DNA of 64,000 nucleotides from Siphonodentalium dalli (Eukaryota > Mollusca > Scaphopoda > Gadilida > Siphonodentaliidae): the NCBI GenBank assembly GCA_032622095.1, contig CP136069.1:15360450-15424449 (forward strand), in the 5' to 3' direction. This document shows, one piece after another, positions 11,723-23,142 of the stretch. Positions within the stretch are counted from its first letter, which is position 1; each line of letters opens with the position of its first letter. The notes under the pieces are model-generated. The model worked only from the letters and a program-made list of their open reading frames with translations, did no database searches and had not been told where the DNA came from. Both the position numbers and the translations under genes were made by a program.

Positions 11723-12165
11723 TATTATCATTTCTCATAATCAGTTTTATTTATCTGCATCATTCAAATTATAGAATTCACTATCGTGTTTCTCAATTTC
11801 GCTGAATAAATTAGATCTTAAATCATCGTATGCGTTACATTCAATAATAAAATGCATTTCAGATTCGACACATTGTTTGTCACACATGGAACACAGCCGA
11901 TTTTCTAATAATATTACTGGTTGTCTATGCCTCCCTTTTTCTATTGCCAATATGTGGTTGCTCACTCGCAATCTAGAAAACATTTCGCGAGTAATTTGTG
12001 ATCGTGTGTGAATGACATATGGCTCAATTTTGTATTCATCTTTAAATATCCTATAGGTTCGTAGTTTATTTTTCCCTGTCGGTCTATCGTCATTGAATAT
12101 ATCATTGCGAAACACTTCCATGTGTTCTGATTTCAATGTCTTAGTCAGCATCTGTTCACGCTGTC
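11723..12165 (-). pseudogene. LINE ORF2 C-terminal fragment
   Basis: The minus ORF at 12151-11747 (134 codons) reads KLRTYRIFKDEYKIEPYV, then FSRLRVSNHILAIEKGRHRQ, NRLCSMCDKQCVESEMHFII and CNAYDDLRSNLF. The pattern 'KLRTY..FK..Y..E.Y...R.....LR.S.H.L.IE.GR......R.C..C....VE.E.HF...C..Y..LR' is the cysteine-containing C-terminal tail of many invertebrate non-LTR retrotransposons. It is 5'-truncated. It lies between a complete and a partial TTAA element and probably inserted into the latter. Confidence 0.85.
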
Positions 12166-12369
12166 CTGCTCAAGTGATAATACGGCCATATTTCATTGAA
12201 TACAAATGCACATTTTGGGAAAATTGATACCATAATTGAGTAAGTTGACAGTGGTTAGCATTATTTTGTTGCAATTAATCGATTCTGATAACTGAAGCGT
12301 ATTTTGAAGAAATGTTGTTGTTGTCGTATGATGATATGGGGACCCTCTGATCGGATTGAGTAGCTTTAA
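12166..12369. mobile_element. TTAA element with AGGTACTCAA ends, right half
   Basis: The sequence from GTGATAATACGGCCATATTT to GATCGGATTGAGTAGCTTTAA matches the right half of the copy at 18701-19167, in the same order (GATACCATA, GTGGTTAGCATTATTT, AAGCGTATT, GATGATATGGGGACC). The left half is missing, where the LINE tail fragment now lies. Confidence 0.78.
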
Positions 12370-12417
12370 TAATCTGTGTTCTCTCAGATCGGTATTTTTC
12401 ACGAAGATCCCACAATC

Positions 12418-12761
12418 TTAACCCTTTACCCAACAGAACGGCCCTGTGCCAATGCATTCTCTTATATATGCGAGTCGACCATTGGTCGCCTCGCATATCT
12501 AAGAGAATGCATTGGCTTAACACATTAAAAATTATAAAATTGTTAAAGAATGTAAGAAAAAATGGTAAAAAGGCCAAGCATTCTCTTTTTATGCGAGAAT
12601 GCATTGGCACATGGCATAACTGTAACTATCACAATGTGGTCAAGGAGCCGGTTCCAATGATATCCATATTTGTATGGTTCTATTGAGACAGACCGAAGAT
12701 ATTTTAGGCTGTTCAAACTTTATTTGGCCGGTTTTGGCCGGTTTGTTGGGTAAAGGGTTAA
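12418..12761. mobile_element. TTAA-type palindrome MITE, copy 1
   Basis: TTAA at 12418-12421 and 12758-12761. Ends are CCCTTTACCCAACAGAACGG and GTTTGTTGGGTAAAGGG. Palindrome 1 is at 12448-12516 (69 bp, two centre or arm substitutions). The second palindrome has collapsed to 36 bp (12573-12608), losing its centre. The long arm, GGTTCCAATGATATCC ... GACCGAAGATATTTTAGG ... TTGGCCGG, is on the right. The TTAA target and CCC start fit the piggyBac superfamily. No transposase. Confidence 0.92.
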
Positions 12762-13689
12762 GAAGTAAATGAGATTTCGCTTGTCAAAACCATTGCCACA
12801 GTACGCATAGACAGTGGAAACCATTGTTATGGTACGTACAGACAGTGCATTTACCGATAAAACCATTGTTTGCCGATAAAACCATTGGTACAGATAGTAT
12901 AGACAGTGGATTTACCGATAAAAGTTCAATTTGTCCTAATAATATACCAACATTTATCAAATCTTGACGGTAAACACACTGCTAAACATCGGATAACGTC
13001 ATAGCATTGACACATATTCTGAAAATAATTTAACTTACATTTACTAACGATTAGCGATGTTTGTTGACAAATCACTGTAACAGTTTTGTTTACATAACAC
13101 TGATTTGAACACGCGAAAGTTGGCTATTTATTAAGAAAGCCCAATCAATAACGAGGATCTCCTGAGGCACACCAAAACAACAACCAAAAACCGACCCAAA
13201 CCCACTGATTACTGCCCACATATCCCATATTATATTGTCGTATATTTATTTACTGCACGCATGCACAATTCATAAATATTTTGAAATTTAACACTGTATA
13301 TGTTCCACTCTATATGTTAAAACGACGACGAGTATATACCAATAAATTGAATTGAATTGGAGAACTATCAATAATGAATATAAGAACATATATATATATG
13401 CATAGTTTATCTATTTTTCCATGGTTTCTTTTTTCGTTGTGATGTGTTACAGACTTTTATATAATTTCCAGAACGCATATTCAGTTTATCACAATGTATC
13501 TACACATGCAAACGTGTCCGGCTGCTATTATATGCTCTATGAATCATGTTCATTGGTGATTTGTTCCCACCTATCTGATCTTCATGCGATAAACACGGAC
13601 ATTGAATCTGCATAGCCCATTGTCTCTGGTTCTGAAAGATACAAACATTTCCTGAATAGTTGAACACGTATGTGATCATGTACATCTAA
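12762..13689. other. Non-coding stretch with short direct repeats
   Basis: Imperfect repeats of ACAGTGGATTTACCGATAAAACCATTG lie at 12790-12920. No gene is recognised; 60-64 codon ORFs lack motifs. Confidence 0.4.
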
Positions 13690-14350
13690 GCATCATAATG
13701 TAGTCCATGAGCCAGGACCGAGCATGGTACCATTTTGATGGGCAAATTCTATCAACATTTATCTTAAAGCTTATAATCTGAAGTTTATCTGAGTGCTGGG
13801 GCGCTCTGTGGCAGTGTAGCTTAGTGTGCAAATTTGTGTTTCCATGGCAACGGAGGGTTTTTTTTGGCCAGTGTAACAAATATGCCTATAATGGTCTACA
13901 ACTAGAAAGTTTAATACAGTAACTCTATCTTTGCATTGATATGGGGTGAAACCCTTGGTGTGCTTTCTTTTGGCATGGGAGATTTCATATCTAGAGGTCA
14001 AGGTCATACACAAAGGTCAAGGTCATTCACCAAAATATTAGCTTTTTTCATATCGGGTCATACATTTTCTACACACTGATTTTATATATCAGTTTTGAAT
14101 ACGTTGTCTTTTCTCCTAAATAATATGTAACGTATGTGCTGCATGGAGAACTGCATTATTGTTGAAACCGACGTGTCAGTCATAATATATAGGCCTTTAA
14201 ACTTGGTGACCATTTTCCAAAATGGGTCAAAATCAGTTATTTCCCAATATATCATGCTTCTGTGTAGTCCAGGCGATTGGTGCATGAAAATGTAAGAATT
14301 GCACAGATTATGATAAAAGCACGAAACTTGCAACATATGTTCCTTGGACC
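13690..14350 (+). repeat. Dispersed repeat R, forward copy
   Basis: Blocks GAGTGCTGGGGCGCTCTGTG, GTTTCCATGGCAACGGAGGG, ATATGCCTATAATGGTCTA, TGATATGGGGTGAAACCC, TCATATCTAGAGGTCAAGG and CATATCGGGTCATACATTTT reappear, reverse-complemented and in inverse order, at about 17880-18470. The divergence is substantial. No coding potential is evident, and no terminal repeats could be defined. Confidence 0.75.
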
Positions 14351-14759
14351 TTATTGATCATTTTCAGATATAGACGCAGTCGAGATTTGGCCCTACTTAG
14401 CAACGGTTACTAGGCAACTACCCGAAAATATAAAATGCTCATATACATGTAAGGAGGTATTACAGTATTTTCTTCAACTTTAGTTCTTTTGAATTGCATA
14501 TTTGAGGTATATTTATGACATAGGATGAATTACACAGACTTGTGACCTTGTTTCCTATCATAATGTCCACCACAACCGTTGATATGCAGCTACCCGGACA
14601 GTAAAATGTATAATTCGCTCTCTTCTGGATGGCATTTTGGGACCAGAATAGATGGTAGATTTGTCTTAAATACATTTTACATATGCTAATACATCACATA
14701 GTGTATATTATATAGAGATTGATAGTTTCTGCGGTTGGAAGGTATCATTGCGATCGTTC

Positions 14760-15149
14760 TTAACCCTTTACCCAACAGAACGACCCTGTGCCAATGCATT
14801 CTCTTATATATGCGAGTCGACCATAGGTCGGCTCGCATATATAAGAGAATGCAATGGCTTAACACATTGAAAATTATAAAATTGTTAAAGAATGTAAGAA
14901 AAAATGGTAAAAAGTGTTAAAAAAAGATTTTGTTTAGGCCAATGCATTCTCTTATATATGCGAGGCGACCTATGGTCGACTCGCATATATAAGAGAATGC
15001 ATTGGCACAGGGCATATCTGTAACCATCACAATGTGGTCAATGAGCCGGTTCCAATGATATCCATATTTGTATGGTTCTATTGAGACAGATCGAAGATAT
15101 TTTAGGCTGTTGAAGCTTTATTTGGCCGGTTTGTTGGGTAAAGGGTTAA
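14760..15149. mobile_element. TTAA-type palindrome MITE, copy 2
   Basis: TTAA at 14760-14763 and 15146-15149; ends CCCTTTACCCAACAG and TTTGTTGGGTAAAGGG. Palindrome 1 is at 14790-14858 and palindrome 2, inverted, at 14938-15006, both full length, with a short AT-rich spacer. The long arm (AGCCGGTTCCAATGATATCC ... TTTAGGCTGTTGAAGC) is on the right, as in the copies at 12418 and 35623. Confidence 0.94.
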
Positions 15150-15849
15150 GAGACCAACTCAAGCGGGCTGCCGGGTTGAAAGAGTTAAGGGCCATAACTA
15201 CATCAAATTTTATCGGGCCCAATGATCATAACGCAAGTTGTGGCTGATGAACTAAATTTACTATTCTGCCTTATATACATTGAACACTAACATTTTTGAT
15301 GCACCTTGATTAATTGTTACTATTTTTACCGCTGACATAATAGAATTATTCGATTTTTATATCACAGATTTGACATCAAAATCGGCAAAATTTCACTTTT
15401 CAGGTTTGGACATTTTTTTCAAGTAAAATGGAACTATCTTTGGTATCAAAGGTGTTTATTGTTTCACTAGGGGATTTCCCGTCTAAAATGACTGGTAAAT
15501 AAATGTCCTTTGTTACTTACTGGTGTTCGCGTGCATGATCAAATTCTTATTTATATTAGAAATGGAATGGCTAATAGTATGCTTCTCGTGTCACGGCATG
15601 GCGGCGTGGGAACATTGTATTTCACTAAGAAATGTATTGACCACCCCCGCTTCAGCAGGTATGCATGTATGGGCGTAGCCAGTTTGCTCTTAGGCGGATT
15701 CGTCAGCAGATAGCAATGGCATAATTAATGCGGTTAGCCCAGCAGATGGGTGGATATCCAATATCATGGACGCCTCACACACCAACACCTTCAGAATTCT
15801 TCATGACGAACAGTATGAATAGTTAACTTTCATTTCCCTATTTAAGCTA
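15150..15849. other. Non-coding stretch, nothing recognised
   Basis: No motif-bearing ORF or clear repeat. Confidence 0.4.
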
Positions 15850-15990
15850 TATAATCGAACCACTGCACGGGTAGTTCGTGTGTGACATATGTATATACTT
15901 TGCAAGTATTGTCTAAGTGGATTAATTCCAATAGTTTAGTACCAAATGTTCTTGTCCTCTGGACGCCTACCAATTCTTCAGTTCGAGGGT
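15850..15990 (+). repeat. Dispersed repeat S, copy 1
   Basis: ATCGAACCACTGCACGGGTAG, TTCGTGTGTGACATATGTA, GTATTGTCTAAGTGGATTAA and GACGCCTACCAATTCTTCAG match, in the same order, the segment at 23143-23300 and in part 23940-23998. Confidence 0.75.
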
Positions 15991-16135
15991 ATTCGGGGTA
16001 CAACATTAATATTTAAAATAGCACTCAGTTCTAACGATGATTGCACGTTCGACCCTACAACACATGCAATTCCACGGCAAAATCAACGCCCTTACTTATA
16101 TTCACACTCAACCTGATGACAAATTAATTTTGCGC

Positions 16136-16260
16136 CCTTTTCCAAATGGCTGCTGGCGGCCATGTTTTTAACAAATTTCAGAAAATATTGATGACTCCCA
16201 TCTGGATGTCAACTCGAAGATCCATATGAAGGTTGGTGACGATCGGATGAGAGACGTGAC
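16136..16260. repeat. Short dispersed repeat with GGCTGCTGGCGGCC palindrome
   Basis: CCAAATGGCTGCTGGCGGCCATGTTTTT here resembles CCAAGATGGCCGCTGGCAGCCATG at 43826-43853. The following GGTTGGTGACGATCGGATGAG resembles sequence at about 60150. These look like fragments of one interspersed repeat; boundaries are not resolved. Confidence 0.45.
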
Positions 16261-16365
16261 CTGTTGGGTTTGCTAAAGGAATCTGTTGACGAAAACACTG
16301 ATGCACGGGGGGACGACCAACCCATGGCAATATTATAGTTAAAATTTGACTTTTTCAAGTTGAGG

Positions 16366-16850
16366 TAAAAATAGATTGGAAATGAATAACTGCCATATAA
16401 AGTATCTGATCCGAACTAGTAAAAGACTCGAATGACTATTCAATAGAGACAAATACTGCTTCAGGAATGTTAACAGAATGTTAGTTGGAACATTGTAAGC
16501 ATTAATTTTGCAAGAACTGATACAAACCTGTGGACTTTGATAGTTTTAGGTCATAGTTCCATCGCAAATTCCCCAACTAACCAGCTGTCTCTAATATTGT
16601 GGCATATTTACAGTTGACTGCTCTCTGCTTGTGTGAATGGTCTGCATACCGACTCTGTATTCATTGGGCTGGTTATTGGATGTAACTGTTGTTCCAAATG
16701 GCTGCTCTCAATTTTCCAGCACACAGCTAACATTCTGTTAAACTCATTGAAGCAGTGTTACTCTCTATTAAATAGTCATTCGAGCCTTTTACTAGTTCAG
16801 ATCATGTACTGTTTATGGCAATTATTCATTTCCAATCATTTTTTATACTT
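16366..16850. mobile_element. Diverged foldback element
   Basis: AGATTGGAAATGAATAACTGCCAT ... TAGTAAAAGACTCGAATGACTA ... GTTAACAGAATGTTAG (16366-16488) is mirrored by CTAACATTCTGTTAA ... TAGTCATTCGAGCCTTTTACTA ... ATGGCAATTATTCATTTCCAATC (16728-16842). The arms are about 120 bp with a ~240-bp loop. No transposase. The 83-codon ORF at 16633 spans loop and arm and is incidental. Confidence 0.75.
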
Positions 16851-17149
16851 GCGGAGAACCCTCCTCGAAAAATTTCCCTTCTAAAAATATGATTAAAGTC
16901 AACTTTGTGACATTTTATTGTTATATAATATGCTTGATGTGAACCCAGGTACCATAGATTCCTTCAGGTGGTTTAACAATTAACTATATTTATGTGTAGG
17001 TCCGTCTGGACTTTCCACTTCCTGAGATAGCTCAGGTATGGAAACCCCTTAAGTCGGGTTTGATCGTGACTTTTGTATTTGTATAAATGCAAGGCTCGTC
17101 AGATTGTCAACTGTAAGCTTTTGCTTTTTCAACTGTTCCCCAAATAGTT

Positions 17150-18470
17150 ATTGTCATTGACATGGGAACTATATTTTATCTGGAACTGTGACCCCTCATC
17201 TTGGCACCCCCTCTAAAAAGTTTCCACTATAACCAAGAAACAGTTAAGTGCAGTATCGTGCTTGACCTCTCACTGGGGACTCCGTCCAAAAAGTGTCCAT
17301 TATAACTACGCAACACATATGTGAAGTTACATGCTTTAGTTACTAAAGTCACAAAATTGCAGTTATTTTGGTCTTGATGGTAATACATCGTGGCTTATGT
17401 ACTGTTACAATTACCATAACAAGGTAGTACTTAAAATTCAGATTAAAATGTGATTAAAATGTGCCATATACCAAATTGAACATAGTGATTGGACCCTAAT
17501 TATTTTGCATTATGATGGCGATTGACTTTCATGGCTAATGCACTAGGGGTAGCAGAATATGAAACAACTAACAACAAAATTGCCCAAAATATCACATTTT
17601 CCCCAATAACCTTGACCATGGCAATTGAGCTTGATCCTATATGTCTTAGTGGCCCAGACCATTAATGAGTTAACTATGAGTTAACATAGTTTCTTCAAAC
17701 ACAAGGTTCGGTGATTCTCAACAGCGGCCTTTTTTAATTTTTATTCAAATATATGGTGCCGTTGTCATGGAAACCTGAATTTATAACGACATTTGACCCC
17801 ACCCACATAAAGTTTTCCCTATAACTAACCAACATATATTTATATAAGTTTCATGCTTTAGTCAATAAATTCACAATTCAACCCTTAAAGGACCCCAGAT
17901 AAGTAAATAACTCTATGATATACACAAAATCAGGATACCTTGGGAAATAAATGTTTTTGACCCATTTTGGAAAATGGCCACACAGTTTAGAGGCCTATAT
18001 CTCAAGACTGCCTTATCGGTTGCAACAATAACACAATAGTTCTCCGTGTAGTCTTTATACTCTAGATTATTTCCGAGTAAAGATAACGTATTCAAAACTG
18101 ATATACAAACTCAGTGGGTAGAAAATGTATGACCCGATATGAAAAATGCCAATATTTTGGTCAATGACCTTGACCTCTAGAGGTGAAATCTTCAGTGTCA
18201 AATGAAAGCCCACCAAGGTTAGCACCCCATATCAATGCCAACATAGAGTTACCGCATTAAACACTCTTGGCATAGACCATTATAGGCATATTTTTATACT
18301 GGCCAAAACACTCCGTTGCCATAGAAACACACATATTCCACACTAAGCTACACTGCCCCAGTGTGCCCCAGCACTGACATAAACTTCAGATTAGGAGCTT
18401 TGTGAAAACCTTTGGTAGAATTTGCCCACCAAATTGGTACCATTTTTCATTATTGGGGAGCCTGGCTCAT
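17150..18470 (-). repeat. Dispersed repeat R/R2, reverse copies
   Basis: 17880-18470 is the inverse of 13690-14350 (shared GACCTCTAGAGGTGAAATC, CCATTATAGGCATATTT, CCGTTGCCATAGAAACAC). 17150-17700 is an inverse, diverged relative of the units at 57095-58270 (ACATGCTTTAGTTACTAAAG, ACCTTGACCATGGCAATTGA, CCTATATGTCTTAGTGGCCC). CCATGGCAAC and GGTCAAGGTCA motifs are common to all, so R and R2 are probably branches of one family. Confidence 0.7.
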
Positions 18471-18700
18471 GGACTAATGCTGTATGCCATGCATTGCTAC
18501 GCCCGTTAACAGGGTGCATAACAACAACACATACACGGTGGCGTGAATGTGCCAAATTTCAAATCACATTTCAGAAGACTCCATAAATTATCAGTGTTAT
18601 CAGTCGAAAACCAATAAGATTAACAATCTGAGTCAAAAACGTCACATACGTCTTTCATTTGACAAATCCCTGATTCAACAACAGCTTTTGTTTGAGACAG

Positions 18701-19167
18701 TTAAAGATGCATTATCCGAATTATCGCTACTAAATTACTATTTCTTTGGCTTCGGGGGTAAAAAATGTTTGATTCGAGTTGAGGAACCCACCCATCAAAG
18801 GTCAGAGTTATCAGATATCGAATTTTGAAGTTCGTTATTTCTTGAGATGTGTAACTATATGTAAATCAGAAACACGTGGTCAAACGAACGGTCTCGGACA
18901 AAATTGCGGATGAAGATGGATAACTCTAAAATCAAGCGGTAATACGACCACATTTCGTGATACTTGAGTGATAATACGGCCATATTTTGTTGAACAAAAT
19001 GTTGAAAAATAACATGTTTTGGGAAATTTGATACCATAGTTGATAGTGGTTAGCATTATTTGGTTGCAATATATCGATTTTTATAACTAAAGCGTATTCT
19101 GAAGAAATGTTTTTCTTGTTTTATCTTGATGATATGGGGACCGTCTGATCGGATTGAGTACCTTTAA
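18701..19167. mobile_element. TTAA element with AGGTACTCAA ends, copy 2
   Basis: TTAA at 18701-18704 and 19164-19167. The left end has diverged (TTAAAGATGCATTATCCGA) and the right end is GATCGGATTGAGTACCTTTAA. The TTCTTTGGCTTCGGGGGTAAAAAA block near 18740 is the family's subterminal repeat. Confidence 0.78.
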
Positions 19168-20201
19168 GTATGGTCATCGGGCGGTATGTCTGTCCAAAAT
19201 TGACCGCCAAAATAACAAAATCGCATGAAATTTAAAATTTGTACAACATTAATTAGCTAGTCATGTAAGAGCACACAAACGCTCCAATGAAGCGAGAAAT
19301 AATGATTGCAGAGTACAAGGCACATTTCTCTAATGTATCTCACGAGAGAGCAAGCGAAAGCAGGGTTCCATAACAAGAATAGCTCTGGACTAATGGTGAT
19401 TATTTTTATCAGCAATACACACCGCCAACGCCTACCGTATCTTTAACTGAATTTATCATCAGGAAACCAAAAAAAAAAATTCAAAGTAGAAAGTGTCAGT
19501 ACCTCTCATAAAAATGGGCACACGAAACTGAATATCGACCTTGACCTGAAGTTGATGGTTTCAAACCTGCATATAAAATTTCATTCCATTCAGTTAACTG
19601 AAGTTATCATCCGGAAACCAATATCGCTGTAAATTTTCAGTAATTAGTATATTAACTAAAGTTAACCTCCCTGGCTTCCGGGTGTGGCTATAGCTGTGGG
19701 TAGGTCCACAGTGGTGTATATAGGAAATAACGATATTCTTATACAGGTGGTATAGACATATCATAAACTGTTATAGGACTATCATTATCTCCTGATATGA
19801 CCTACACAGTTGCTTCAGTTTTTTCATCTAAATTGTATCCAAAGAATCGGGACAGCTGTCCATTATATAAATGAGATCATAATGGTGTTAACGCGACCAT
19901 TAATGCCCTGTTTTCTTCAGACTAATCGGTAAAATATCGGGAGTTGTCGCATTCCTATTGCTATAGACATATTCACCACAATAGACATGTCAACCTCTAT
20001 AGACATATTCACCACAATAGACATGTCCACCTCTATAGACATACCGGATGCAGGAGACAAGTGCTCTTTTTGAAAGTTAAACTGACAAGGTTCATTCGAG
20101 CTTCCAAATTCGGTCTAGGTGATTTGGGAGGAGGGAAACGATAGGTTTTTTCACACATAAGTGAAATAAATGCTCTTTATTTATACAACATCAGGCATTG
20201 G
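19168..20201. other. Non-coding stretch with one small tandem repeat
   Basis: At 19962-20046 a 38-bp unit (CTATAGACATATTCACCACAATAGACATG...) is repeated 2.3 times. A motif GAAGTTATCATCCGGAAACC, with a near copy of it, lies near 19450 and 19600. On the minus strand an AATAAA hexamer near 20178-20185 lies just past the stop of the small ORF at 20202. No other gene signal. Confidence 0.5.
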
Positions 20202-20447
20202 CTAACACGAAACGCTCTTTTCATTTCCACGCCAAACAAAATGCTGTTTAATGCGTCTTTCTGTTACACATAATGCTGTATCGAAAGGTGTAAACTTACC
20301 GGCATCAAATAATGCTGCTGTGTCCTGTTTTGAGTAGCCGAACTGTGGTTTAGTCAATCCTTTCGACCACGAGCATGAATGGAATCGGTCCAATGCGCAA
20401 ATCCATATGTGTCTTGAGTTGCAATCAGCATTACCAGCTTTTCTCAT
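20202..20447 (-). CDS. Possible small gene or terminal coding exon, unknown function
   Basis: An 81-codon minus ORF starts ATGAGAAAAGCTGG and encodes RHIWICALDRFHSCSWSKGL and KPQFGYSKQDTAALFDAG before a possible 5' splice site CCG|GTAAGTTT at 20300/20299. Without splicing it continues to a stop at 20202 followed about 20 bp later by AATAAA on the same strand. It is richer in C, W, R and H than random AT-rich ORFs here. I recognise no family. It is either an intronless small gene, a last exon, or a first exon spliced at GTAAGT. There is no second exon I can point to, so confidence is low. Confidence 0.3.
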   Translation of the reverse strand: MRKAGNADCNSRHIWICALDRFHSCSWSKGLTKPQFGYSKQDTAALFDAGKFTPFDTALCVTERRIKQHFVWRGNEKSVSC

Positions 20448-20861
20448 CTCGAATCTCCTCTGACTCGACCTGATGTGTAAACAATGGACACAGTTCGAAT
20501 AATGAACTTCTGACGATAAAAACTACACGAATACATATATCTACATGTACTCTCACACACCCGGCTTACTGGCATTAGGGAGTCGGATCAAGTAGATCCA
20601 TATTGTTGAATATGTCCAGGAATTTGTTGTTGCCGAACCTGTGACTTCTTCGCCACGGTAGGAATATTGAAGGTGCGCAAATGGTGCACACAATGCAATG
20701 GGTGGCCATTAGAGTCGGCTCCCCATCCGACGGCGTGCCAAGCGCAGTGTCGTCCCCGGTTATGACATTACGAGAGGAGCGGAGGTACGAAATTCGTATT
20801 TTCAAATTTTGCCTGAGATTCTTTTGCTTCTGAAATCGTTTTCAGAGTACTGATCGAGACC
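20448..20861. other. GC-richer non-repeat stretch with unassigned ORF
   Basis: A minus ORF at 20575-20805 (76 codons) contains GDDTALGTPSDGEPTLMATH and a CxxC; composition is coding-like but no family is recognised. It begins inside the flank of the 95-bp array. Confidence 0.3.
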
Positions 20862-21515
20862 GATGCTTGGTTCGTGATGGTACTGGGAATGCAGCTGGCG
20901 ACACACAGTCTGACATACACGACGTCGGATTCGAACCCTCGACCGCTCGAGACATCGATGATTGGTTCGTGATGGTACTGGGAATGCAGCTGGCGACACA
21001 CAGTCTGACATACACGACGTCGGATTCGAACCCTCGACCGCTCGAGACATCGATGATTGGTTCGTGATGGTACTGGGAATGCAGCTGGCGACACACAGTC
21101 TGACATACACGACGTCGGATTAGAACCCTCGACCGCTCGAGACATCGATGATTGGTTCGTGATGGTACTGGGAATGCAGCTGGCGACACACAGTCTGACA
21201 TACACGACGTCGGATTCGAACCCTCGACCGCTCGAGACATCGATGATTGGTTCGTGATGGTACTGGGAATGCAGCTGGCGACACACAGTCTGACATACAC
21301 GACGTCGGATTCGAACCCTCGACCGCTCGAGACATCGATGATTGGTTCGTGATGGTACTGGGAATGCAGCTGGCGACACACAGTCTGACATACACGACGT
21401 CGGATTCGAACCCTCGACCGCTCGAGACATCGATGATTGGTTCGTGATGGTACTGGGAATGCAGCTGGCGACACACAGTCTGACATACACGACGTCGGAT
21501 TCGAACCCTCGACCA
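20862..21515. repeat. 95-bp satellite, about seven units, with tRNA-like B box
   Basis: Seven near-identical units start with TTGGTTCGTGATGGTACTGG near 20868, 20963, 21058, 21153, 21248, 21343 and 21438. One base differs in one unit (TTAGAACC for TTCGAACC at ~21120). On the minus strand each unit contains CGAGCGGTC directly followed by GAGGGTTCGAATCC, resembling tRNA A-box and B-box sequences. ORFs of up to 258 codons in several frames are repeat translations, because 95 is not a multiple of 3. Confidence 0.95.
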
Positions 21516-21791
21516 CGCCGAATGTGTAGCTCAGATGTCGACACACAAACAACTCAATTATCCACGCCTGTAACTGACATTATTAATTAGATATCACATA
21601 TGATCGACCTCGGCTGATAACCCACTAAACTCGGCTGATTGATATATATATTACGACAATTTCATAATGGACTTGAAGTAATGTCGTTTCATGGTGTGTT
21701 TCGTGTCATTTCGAACTGGTATTTGCTCCGTAATTTAAATGTTAATCGTGAATATCTACTCGGACGTATAACATGCGTGGTCATGCACAAA

Positions 21792-22217
21792 TTAACCCTT
21801 TACCCAACAAAACGGCCAAAACGCCCACATAAAGCTTCAACAGCCTAAAATATCTTCGGTCTGTCTCAATAACACCATATACATATGGATATCATTTGAA
21901 CCGGTTCATTGACCACATTGTGATGGTTACAGTTATGCCCTGTGCCAATACATTTTATTATATATGCGAGTCGACCATAGGTCGCCTCGCATATATAAGA
22001 GAATGCATTGGCCTAAAAAAAAAATTTAACACTTTTTACCATTTTTCTTACATTCTTTAACAATTTTATAATTTTTTCTTACATTTTTGAACAATTTTTA
22101 TAATATTTTTCTACATTCTTTGACAATTTTATCATTTTTAATATGTGTTAAGCCAATGCATTCTCTTATATAAGAGAATGCATTGGCACAGGGCCGTTCT
22201 GTTGGGTAAAGGGTTAA
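21792..22217. mobile_element. TTAA-type palindrome MITE, copy 3
   Basis: TTAA at 21792-21795 and 22214-22217, with the long arm on the left. Palindrome 1 is at 21944-22012. Palindrome 2 has collapsed to a 36-bp perfect palindrome at 22152-22187: the whole CGACC centre is gone and the arms meet at TTATATAA. The AT-rich spacer has grown by repeating CATTCTTT(A/G)ACAATTTTATAAT about three times. Confidence 0.93.
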
Positions 22218-22610
22218 CCAACATCATAATTACACCCACTTCATTCTCTATAGTAAATTTCCGTTGCGTTTATCAAAGCTAATGTAGTTATATAGGATAA
22301 TTACATTAGGTCGAGATTTTATCAGTGCAGTGAAACTGACCCAAGAGTACTAGCGCAATGATATGTGTATTCGTTGTATAGTAACCAGCACTCGCTTCGC
22401 AGAACACTTTTATTTCACGAACGGCATTAAAGCCGACAACAGAATAGCAAATAAATATCCAAATAAAGACAATGCCCCAATGAATTGAACATTTCCAAGC
22501 TGTCCAAAAAGACCAACTGTTGTCATATTGCAACGTTTTATAACGAAATGCATGGCTAAACTTACACAACTTTTTTTTTTCGTTTTATTTACATTTTCCC
22601 ACCACTAGGC

Positions 22611-22746
22611 ATTTTGTAAGACCACAGGAGCTTGGAACTTGATAAATAACTGCTTTAATTAGGCTAATTAGCAATTTGTTGTCATAATGCTGGGCCAAAA
22701 AATAGCCTATTAACTGTTATTGATCAAGTTCCAAACTACTGTGGTA
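22611..22746. repeat. Hairpin with ~30-bp arms
   Basis: ACCACAGGAGCTTGGAACTTGAT is mirrored by ATCAAGTTCCAAACTACTGTGGT, and AATAACTG by CAGTTATT-like sequence. The loop is about 70 bp. Probably a small foldback or MITE remnant; no target duplication was identified. Confidence 0.65.
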
Positions 22747-23142
22747 AGACCGTCACAAGTGGTTGGTAACGGACATAATTATTTTCTGGGCACTACAATT
22801 TATAGTACCATATGATGAAAGTGATTGTTAGTGTCCCTCTAAATAATAAGAAATATAGAACATATATGATCAAATGAATTCCCAATATTGTGTCACCAAG
22901 ATGGCAGTTCGCTCAGTTTTATATACCAGTGTACATACATCAAAAGCAAAATAGTATGGTGTGTAGCCACAGGCGTAGGCAGTTTTTCCATAAGGCGGGT
23001 TAGTCGTGTGATTGCAAAGGCATAGTGATGCGGGGAGGGCATTGTGCGGGGCGATATTAGCATAGCAAGACCTGATGACGCACTCATCACACAACAATAC
23101 GTTCAGACTTCTTAACTTCATTATTAATCAATAACATTTCTC

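Noticed and set aside
20768-21552. Minus-strand ORFs of 258 and 236 codons
   Set aside because: They are produced by the 95-bp satellite, which lacks stops in several frames on both strands.
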